From Chitinophaga pinensis (lineage in GTDB: Bacteria; Bacteroidota; Bacteroidia; Chitinophagales; Chitinophagaceae): a stretch of 64,000 bases of DNA. Every line of letters starts with the position of its first letter. Positions within the stretch are counted from its first letter, which is position 1. Positions 58,313 through 64,000 of this stretch are shown piece after piece. A model generated the notes under the pieces. That model was not told where the DNA came from. It searched no databases and was given only the letters and a program-made list of their open reading frames with translations. The stretch spans positions 1-64,000 of the forward strand of contig CAMCMP010000010.1 of the NCBI GenBank assembly GCA_945876095.1, read 5' to 3'. Position numbers and translations under genes: made by a program.

Positions 58313-58771
58313 ATGAAATTATTTATTTCAATTGGAATTACTTTATTGGTAGGTAGCCTTGGTGGATTTTTCACTTCATCTGCGGTGAAGGGCTGGTATG
58401 CTTTGGCCAATAAACCATCTTTCAATCCACCCAATTGGATTTTTGCTCCAGTATGGACTTTGTTATATTTATTGATGGGAATTGCCCTTTACCTAGTTTG
58501 GAAAAGTGATGCAACTCAAGGGTTGAAGCAAATGGCTATTTCATTTTTCGCCATCCAATTGGTATTGAATTTTTTCTGGTCCATTATTTTCTTTTATGCC
58601 CATCAGCCAGGCTGGGCTTTTATAGAAATTATTATTTTGTGGAGTATGATTTTACAAACGATACAATGGTTTCGTAAAATTTCACCAACGGCAGCATGGT
58701 TGCTAGTGCCCTATATTTGCTGGGTAAGTTTTGCATCAGTGCTCAATTATTCAATTTGGAAACTGAATTGA
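58313..58771 (+). CDS. TspO/MBR family protein
   Basis: 152 residues and five membrane helices, the usual family size. Trp-rich segments that mark the ligand pocket are visible: WYALANKPSFNPPNWIFAPVWTLLYLLMG, then VWK, and FFWSIIFFYAHQPGWAFIEIIILW. TspO proteins bind porphyrins or tetrapyrroles and sense light or oxygen state. Solitary, 79 bp after the DUF3810 gene on the same strand. Confidence 0.92.
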   Translation: MKLFISIGITLLVGSLGGFFTSSAVKGWYALANKPSFNPPNWIFAPVWTLLYLLMGIALYLVWKSDATQGLKQMAISFFAIQLVLNFFWSIIFFYAHQPGWAFIEIIILWSMILQTIQWFRKISPTAAWLLVPYICWVSFASVLNYSIWKLN

Positions 58772-58868
58772 TTGGAAAGAGGTAAATCAAATATCGACCT
58801 AGTTTCCTATTTATATTCTATTCAATTTGCAAAAAAAAAGCTATTCGAATACCACTAAAAAATAATCA

Positions 58869-59948
58869 ATGATAAAACAATTGAAGAATAAAATATTTTG
58901 GGGATGCTACATTTTATTATTAAGTATTTTATTTTTTAATGGACTATCAGCAAGTGCTCAATTAATTTCGGGTGATAAAGTAAGTCGTGATTTTAAAAAT
59001 TTGTTGAATAGGCCGTTGGTAGCGCCCCAGCCTTCCATTCAATTATTTCCAACTGATTCGGTATTGATAGAAAGGGGTTTCTTTTATTCAGAGGCCAGCG
59101 AAAAAGTAGCCTTAGTGATTTACAAACCTGTTTTGAGTGGAATGAAAAGACTACCCGTAGTTATATGCCTGCATGGTACTGGAGGTAGTAAGGACAATGA
59201 TGAAATGAAGGATTTGCTAAATCGTTTTTCGAAGTTAGGTTTTATTGCAGTTGCTATTGATGGCAGACATCATGGAGAAAGACGATTGACAGTTTTGCCT
59301 GGGAACAAAAATTACGAAAATGCCATTATAAATGCTTGGCAAAATAAGGATAGTTCCAAACAGCAGCATCCATTTTATTATGATACAGTTTACGATTTAT
59401 GGAGGTTGGTTGATTATTTATGTGAACGCTCCGATATAGATAGCTCAAGGATAGGTATGATAGGCATTTCAAAAGGAGGGATAGAAACTTGGATGGCTGC
59501 ATCTGTTGATAAAAGAATAAAAGTGGCAGTACCGGCGATATCAGTTCAGAGCTTTAAATGGTCGCTTGAAAATGATCGTTGGCAGGGGCGTGCAAATACT
59601 ATCCGAAGCGTACATGAACAAGTTGCGAAGGATAGGGGCGACAAGGAAGTTAATAAGGAGAATGTAGGATTGCTATGGAAAAAAATATTACCAGGAATTA
59701 CCAGTGAATTTGATTGTCCTTCTATGATAAAGCTTTTTGCACCAAGACCGTTATTAATATTGAATGCAGAAATGGATCCAAATTGTCCATTGCCCGGAGC
59801 AAAAATTGCTTTTGAAGAAGTTACTAAGAGCTATCAACAAAAAATTGCGTTAGATAAATTAAAGATAGACGTAGAGCCGAATGAACCCCATCGATTTGGC
59901 TCAAGACATAAGGAAATGGCCATTGCTTGGATTAAAAAGTGGCTTTAA
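58869..59948 (+). CDS. Secreted alpha/beta hydrolase (esterase or dienelactone-hydrolase type)
   Basis: 359 residues. Signal peptide about 1-30 (ending SASAQ). Alpha/beta fold: VVICLHGTGGSKDNDEM for the oxyanion loop, DGRHHGERR, and the nucleophile elbow GMIGISKGGIETWMA with Ser in GISKG. A later LNAEMDPNCPLPGA segment supplies the acid and the EPHRFGSRH stretch the likely His. It resembles acetyl-xylan or other carbohydrate esterases. It lies upstream of the pentapeptide gene on the same strand but with a 56-bp gap and different codon use. Confidence 0.83.
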   Translation: MIKQLKNKIFWGCYILLLSILFFNGLSASAQLISGDKVSRDFKNLLNRPLVAPQPSIQLFPTDSVLIERGFFYSEASEKVALVIYKPVLSGMKRLPVVICLHGTGGSKDNDEMKDLLNRFSKLGFIAVAIDGRHHGERRLTVLPGNKNYENAIINAWQNKDSSKQQHPFYYDTVYDLWRLVDYLCERSDIDSSRIGMIGISKGGIETWMAASVDKRIKVAVPAISVQSFKWSLENDRWQGRANTIRSVHEQVAKDRGDKEVNKENVGLLWKKILPGITSEFDCPSMIKLFAPRPLLILNAEMDPNCPLPGAKIAFEEVTKSYQQKIALDKLKIDVEPNEPHRFGSRHKEMAIAWIKKWL

Positions 59949-60004
59949 AAAAACTAATATTGGCAAGTGAAACAAGATACCCTACTAAATAACTGAATAG
60001 AAAA

Positions 60005-60568
60005 ATGAAAGAAACATTTATACAAGACATAATATTTTATACAAACGATTTGCTGACAAAAGGCGAATATGAAAACTGCATTTTTAATAGTTGCGATATT
60101 GCCGAAACCGACCTTTCAGAATTTAAGTTTATTGACTGCACATTTAACGGTTGTAATTTTAGTTTAGCAAAACTCAACAAGACAGTGTTTAGGGATGTAA
60201 TTTTTAAAGACTGTAAAATGTTAGGACTTAGGTTTGATAATTGTAGCGAGTTTGGGCTTTCTTTTTCGTTTGACGGTTGTCAACTCAATCACTCTTCGTT
60301 TTACAAAACGAAAATCAAAAAGACGATTTTTAAAAATTCTCAACTACAAGAATCAGACTTTGCAGAAGCCGACCTAACCAATGTGGTGTTTGACAACTGC
60401 GATTTGACAAAAGCCGTTTTTGACCACACGTCACTCGAAAAAGCGGACTTTCGGACCTCTTACAATTACTCCATAGACCCAGAAATTAATCGAATTAAGA
60501 AAGCGAAATTTTCTATTTTAGGCGTTTCAGGACTTTTAGACAAATATGATATTGATATTGAAAAATGA
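60005..60568 (+). CDS. Pentapeptide-repeat protein (Qnr/McbG-like)
   Basis: 187 residues with a run of five-residue repeats of the A(D/N)LXX type in which the central residue is Phe or Leu (FINSCDIAETDL, FKFIDCTFNGCNF, KLNKTVFRDVIF and so on), giving a right-handed quadrilateral helix of about 25 repeats. Qnr and McbG of this class mimic DNA and protect gyrase from quinolones or microcin. It overlaps the GyrI-like gene by 4 bp (ATGA), so the two are translationally coupled. Asp is written mostly GAC here, unlike the GAT-rich neighbours, which points to transfer. Confidence 0.75.
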   Translation: MKETFIQDIIFYTNDLLTKGEYENCIFNSCDIAETDLSEFKFIDCTFNGCNFSLAKLNKTVFRDVIFKDCKMLGLRFDNCSEFGLSFSFDGCQLNHSSFYKTKIKKTIFKNSQLQESDFAEADLTNVVFDNCDLTKAVFDHTSLEKADFRTSYNYSIDPEINRIKKAKFSILGVSGLLDKYDIDIEK

Positions 60569-61053
60569 CACCCAGAATTGAAATATTAACCGAAAAAAAA
60601 TTAGTTGGAAAGCGACTAACAATGAGTTTTGCTAATTACAAAATTGGAGAACTATGGCGAAGTTTTACCACTAGACGAAAAGAAATTAGCAACAATTTGA
60701 CAAGTGATTTAATTTCTTTAGTTGTTTACAAACAAACTCATTTTACAGACTTCAAACCGATAAATGAATTTGAAAGATGGGCGACAGTTGAAGTTGCAGA
60801 CTTTGACAACGTACCAATCGAAATGGAAACTTTTGTTTTGCCAAGCGGGCTATATGCAGTTTTTGACTATAAAGGCTTAAGTACAGATAATTCAATCTTC
60901 CAATACATTTTAAATACTTGGTTGCCAAATTCAGACTATGTTTTGGACGACAGACCGCATTTTGAAGTGTTGGGCGACAAATACAAAAACAACGATGCTG
61001 CATCAGAGGAAGAAATTTGGATACCGATAAGACAGAAGAATAAGACCTACTAA
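60565..61053 (+). CDS. GyrI-like effector-binding domain protein
   Basis: 162 residues. A stand-alone GyrI-like (SbmC/AraC effector-binding) domain: the opening EILTEKKLVGKRLTMSF, IGELWRSFTTRRKE and the ending FEVLGDKYKNNDA are typical of the fold, which binds small ligands and, in SbmC, inhibits DNA gyrase. It is coupled to a pentapeptide-repeat gene, another class that acts on gyrase, and shares its GAC-rich codon use, unlike the surrounding genes. Direct action on gyrase is a hypothesis. Confidence 0.78.
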   Translation: MTPRIEILTEKKLVGKRLTMSFANYKIGELWRSFTTRRKEISNNLTSDLISLVVYKQTHFTDFKPINEFERWATVEVADFDNVPIEMETFVLPSGLYAVFDYKGLSTDNSIFQYILNTWLPNSDYVLDDRPHFEVLGDKYKNNDAASEEEIWIPIRQKNKTY

Positions 61054-61197
61054 AATCGGTTTAGTAATTTGGCGGCTGAAGTTTTTTTTAAGAAACCTTT
61101 ATTAAAGGTTCAATGTTTTAAAATGATATCGAATTTTTTGCTAAAATCCGTCACATCCGCAAGTCGAAAAACGAGATAAAACCTCTAAATGAATTGA

Positions 61198-61734
61198 TTA
61201 AAAACTGTTTTTCCACATCATACTCTCTACCGGCTTATTAGGCTGTCCACTGTATTTTGCATTTTTCTTTTCGTTGTATTTTACTTCAATCTCCCCATCT
61301 ACTGGAAAATAGATCAGCTGACCGATAGGCATTCCTGCGTAAACCCTCACAGGTTGTTTCACTGAAATTTCTAAGGTCCAGTTGCCACAAAAACCAACGT
61401 CGCCCTTGCCGGCAGTGGCATGGATATCGATACCCAATCTTCCTGTGCTAGATTTTCCTTCCAAAAAAGGAACATGTGCATGTGTTTCAGTATATTCTTC
61501 GGTAACCCCTAAATAAAATTCATGCGGTAATAACAAGATTCCCTCTTCTGGTATATCGAAGTGCTCGATTGTATTGTGCTTCTTAGCATCCAATTCCTTG
61601 TTGGTGTAGGTGGCTAGGGATTTGCCCAAATGCACGTCGTAGCTATTGCTGCCCAAACAATCTCTTTTGTAGGGCACTATTTTGATGGTACCGCTTTCCA
61701 TTTCTTCTAAAATTCTCTTGTCGCTCAGGATCAT
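61198..61734 (-). CDS. dcd: dCTP deaminase
   Basis: 178 residues, normal length. It converts dCTP to dUTP for dTMP synthesis. Substrate and subunit motifs are intact: GSNSYDVHLGKSLATYTN, the VPFLEGKSSTGRLGIDIHATAG region with the catalytic Glu, and VGFCGNWTLEISVKQPVRVYAG. Convergent with the GyrI-like gene across about 145 bp, which holds only a weak hairpin near 61094-61110. The upstream phosphopantetheinyl transferase is divergent. Confidence 0.94.
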   Translation of the reverse strand: MILSDKRILEEMESGTIKIVPYKRDCLGSNSYDVHLGKSLATYTNKELDAKKHNTIEHFDIPEEGILLLPHEFYLGVTEEYTETHAHVPFLEGKSSTGRLGIDIHATAGKGDVGFCGNWTLEISVKQPVRVYAGMPIGQLIYFPVDGEIEVKYNEKKNAKYSGQPNKPVESMMWKNSF

Positions 61735-61860
61735 GTCAGGTTAATTGGGTTAAATGTTTTATGCGTTACTTTGCCAAGGATTTATTATGAAATTTATCAA
61801 TTCAATTTTGATTGCAAATATTCATTCAAATTCCTACAATCAAAAATTAATCACCGTTTT

Positions 61861-62505
61861 ATGCCGCTGGTTTATCAACAAAATATCAACGACACTACAA
61901 AATTAGGTATTTGGCACATCACTGAGCCAGAAGATTTTTTTTTGCAAAAGGTACCTTTGCAACAAGAAATTTCTCACCCAAATAAAAGAAGGCAACATTT
62001 AGCAGGTAGATTTTTATTACAACAGTTATTTCCAGATTTCCCTTACGAGCTCATTCGAATTGCTGAAACTAGAAAACCTTTTTTAGAAAACGAAGCTTAT
62101 CATTTTTCAATTTCACATTGTGGCGAATATGCAGCGGTAGTGGTAAGTCCAAATTATCGCGTAGGAGTTGATATAGAAAAAATCTCCAATCGAGTAGAAA
62201 AGATTAAGCATAAATTTTTATCAGTTCAAGAGCAGCAGTTATTGAAAAAAATTCCACTTTTACCTTATGACAGTTTGAGTGAAAAGTTATTAACAGCTGC
62301 ATGGAGTATCAAAGAAGCTTTGTTTAAATGGCAGGGTAGTCAGGAGGTAGATTTTATAAAACATCTACCGATCATTCAACTTGAAGGAAATGAGCAAAAA
62401 GTAATTGCTCAATGTAATATTTTAAAATATGAGAAAATAAATTTGCCGGTGGAAGTTTTATTTTTTAATGATCATTGTTTGGCTTGGGTGATTAAAGAAG
62501 TATAA
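61861..62505 (+). CDS. 4-phosphopantetheinyl transferase (Sfp type)
   Basis: About 214 residues from MPLVYQQNINDTTKL; an ATG 90 bp upstream gives a poor AT-rich leader. The enzyme adds the pantetheine arm to carrier proteins. The Mg-binding motif is VGVDIEKISNR and the second signature AAWSIKEALFKWQGS (W-x-x-KEA-x-x-K), with FSISHCGEYAAVVVS just before the first. A secondary carrier-protein activator is plausible; no polyketide cluster is visible, so it may serve the fatty-acid ACP. Confidence 0.87.
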   Translation: MPLVYQQNINDTTKLGIWHITEPEDFFLQKVPLQQEISHPNKRRQHLAGRFLLQQLFPDFPYELIRIAETRKPFLENEAYHFSISHCGEYAAVVVSPNYRVGVDIEKISNRVEKIKHKFLSVQEQQLLKKIPLLPYDSLSEKLLTAAWSIKEALFKWQGSQEVDFIKHLPIIQLEGNEQKVIAQCNILKYEKINLPVEVLFFNDHCLAWVIKEV

Positions 62506-62809
62506 TTCATTTAGTAAATAAAACAGCGAATAAATAAGAAAATAAAGTTGACCACATTAAACTAACAGCCAACATTTCATCAGAATAAGAAATACCAATA
62601 TAACTAATAAGAAAAATATTCTGACCTTTTTCTCAAAGTTGCTGATCTTCCTGCCATCACTGATAAAGCAATGCCGCCTTTAAAATGGTCGCTGATGTTT
62701 TAAATATACTTCCCTAAACAATACTGTCCCATTAACATAAAGACCACCATTACCCAAATCACCCTAGAGTAATTCTGCATCTATTAAAAAACGGGTGCTG
62801 TTAATTCCA
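62506..62809 (-). pseudogene. Possible degraded membrane-protein remnant
   Basis: About 300 bp without a complete gene. On the minus strand a 32-codon frame ends in SDEMLAVSLMWSTLFSYLFA and a stop, and just upstream of it another frame reads GGIALSVMAGRSATLRKR before a stop. Both look like coding sequence of a membrane protein joined by a frameshift. No complete ORF or family assignment is possible. It may also be chance AT-rich reading. Confidence 0.25.
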
Positions 62810-64000
62810 TCAATTTAAATTAATGAGGCTTTTGTCTGCAATTAAAATGGGGGCATCATAGACAGGTATATCTTTAAAATTATAGGTGTTTCCTTTTTTA
62901 CTCCATATTTTGGTTGGTATTTCATAGACAGCACCGGTGATAATATCAATAAAAACAGGTATATCAAAATTAGCATTGGAAAAAGAAAAGGTTTGTAATT
63001 TTGTTTGATTAGATTCTGAAGGTATGCTTTCATCTATCCATATTGTATAAACCTGCTTTTTTGAAACCTTGTGCTGGTAACCAAACACAGAAAGGCTTCG
63101 GTCAGTGGTATGCGAAAAACGATGTACTCCCGAACTTGCACCTTCAATGTTATAGGTATGTTCCAAATCCATTAATCTTTCTAATGAATTATCAAAAATC
63201 GAAGTGATATTCTGAATAGCGTAGTAAGCAATTTTGGGACGAATTATTTTTTTTGTTGAATCAGATTTAATGATGCCTTTATAATTAAGTCGGTTAATAG
63301 GCCCATTGGTATAAGCCATTTCTATGATACCAAAAATACTGCATTCAATATCGTGCCCTAAGTTGCCCAACATTCTCCGGGTATCCCATTTGGCTTGTGT
63401 TAATTCGCTCCAGTCATAATCCCATAAAGCACCTCGGCCACCCCCACCTCCAGATGGTGCGCCGTTTTCACCTTGCCTCAATTTCATATTAGGCGCATAT
63501 TTATCTAGTGCTTCCTGCAACATATGCACTTTCAAATAGTTGGCATCGGGATTATATACATAATCATGATAGGTCATGTTATCGAACAGTTTCATTTTCT
63601 TTTTTTCGGCAATTCGTTTGAAGAAACGTTCGGCATATTTATAACCAATATGACCTAATGCAAGCCCTGAAATTTTTGCATCGGGTTGTATTTTTTTAAT
63701 AATTTCTGCAGTACGGATATTAAAATCGGCAATCAATTCAGGACTGTTAATAGCGTTGTCACCAAAATTAGGTTCGTTCCACACTTCCCAATCTTTTACT
63801 TTATCCTTATACCGGGTAATCATTGCGGCTACCCATTTATTATAGGCAATTAAAGCTTCCTCCGTAATAGGTAAACCTGCACCGAGATTTGCACCACCAC
63901 CACCTTTGTATAATGTATTGCCATACGATGTTTGCAGCCAAGGTTTTAATCCACGGCTGGTGGCATCATTAATAATATTATCTAACCATACCCAGTCATA
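62810..64000 (-). CDS. Glycoside hydrolase, GH39-like, 5-prime end outside the window
   Basis: At least 397 residues; the frame stays open to the right edge (64000), so the N-terminus is missing. WVWLDNIINDATSRG at the edge and GGGGANLGAGLPITEEAL lead into KDWEVWNEPNFGD, where the Glu of WNEP is the acid/base of clan GH-A, and RQGENGAPSG holds a likely nucleophile Glu. The C-terminal 100 residues form a beta domain. A beta-xylosidase or similar activity is likely; the exact family needs the missing part. Confidence 0.77.
   Translation of the reverse strand, partial: YDWVWLDNIINDATSRGLKPWLQTSYGNTLYKGGGGANLGAGLPITEEALIAYNKWVAAMITRYKDKVKDWEVWNEPNFGDNAINSPELIADFNIRTAEIIKKIQPDAKISGLALGHIGYKYAERFFKRIAEKKKMKLFDNMTYHDYVYNPDANYLKVHMLQEALDKYAPNMKLRQGENGAPSGGGGGRGALWDYDWSELTQAKWDTRRMLGNLGHDIECSIFGIIEMAYTNGPINRLNYKGIIKSDSTKKIIRPKIAYYAIQNITSIFDNSLERLMDLEHTYNIEGASSGVHRFSHTTDRSLSVFGYQHKVSKKQVYTIWIDESIPSESNQTKLQTFSFSNANFDIPVFIDIITGAVYEIPTKIWSKKGNTYNFKDIPVYDAPILIADKSLINLN

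Noticed and set aside
61094..61110. Short hairpin between the GyrI-like gene and dcd
   Set aside because: The stem is only seven pairs with a three-base loop and there is no T-run on either side, so a terminator call is not supported.
1..64000. CRISPR arrays, tRNA and rRNA genes, prophage genes and complete insertion sequences
   Set aside because: No regularly spaced repeat array, no cloverleaf with TTCGA loop, no integrase, capsid or transposase ORF was seen on either strand. The only spaced repeats are the 41-bp array, whose units are contiguous and lack spacers.

Overview
The window is AT-rich (roughly 35-37% GC by eye) and comes from a member of the Bacteroidota, most likely Chitinophagaceae. 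The supporting signs are a C-terminal type IX secretion sorting domain, the parA-parB-DUF5683-dapB neighbourhood, AT-rich leaders without Shine-Dalgarno sequences, a cysteine-free ribosomal protein L32, several outer-membrane barrel proteins and a SET-domain gene. I found no tRNA, rRNA, CRISPR array, phage or complete insertion sequence. The window is chromosomal and holds about 56 genes.

Layout. 0-3.4 kb: a small T9SS cargo protein, a membrane-anchored AraC-type regulator and a secreted caspase-like protein with an EF-hand loop and two Tudor-like repeats. 3.8-7.7 kb: a GH95-like glycosidase convergent with an exo-sialidase. 7.7-11 kb: dapB, DUF5683, parB, parA. 11.5-21.6 kb: metallophosphoesterase, DEAD-box helicase, two barrel proteins, tsaC with a glycosyltransferase, dapD, a broken PIN-domain gene and a DUF3500 protein. 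21.9-36.7 kb: ten co-directional genes, the main accessory feature. They encode two large secreted c-type cytochrome/beta-propeller proteins, a mutarotase-like protein, a cupin isomerase, ThuA, two TIM-barrel sugar isomerases, an MFS transporter, a Gfo/Idh/MocA oxidoreductase and a DUF1080 protein. Together they look like an oxidative (3-keto-sugar) disaccharide or glycoside pathway.

37-54 kb: mostly housekeeping and solitary genes (sucC, purine nucleoside phosphorylase, a putative porin, a thioredoxin-like protein behind an 18-codon leader ORF, a transglutaminase-fold protein lacking its cysteine, a parvulin, mgtE, a SET protein followed by a 41-bp tandem array, a Gfo/Idh oxidoreductase, aconitase, PspC). 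Among them is an AraC / sodium symporter / aldolase-type lyase cluster. 54-64 kb: threonine dehydrogenase, the DUF177-rpmF-plsX operon, DUF3810, TspO, an esterase, a pentapeptide-repeat/GyrI-like pair that looks transferred, dcd, a phosphopantetheinyl transferase and a GH39-like glycosidase cut by the window edge.

Three intergenic copies of a 250-370 bp structured repeat (near 12.9, 20.2 and 53.9 kb) share two hairpins. Paired substitutions between copies keep the hairpins intact. One copy abuts and truncates the PIN gene. The repeat family, its covarying hairpins, the keto-sugar cluster and the caspase fusion are the most interesting items.
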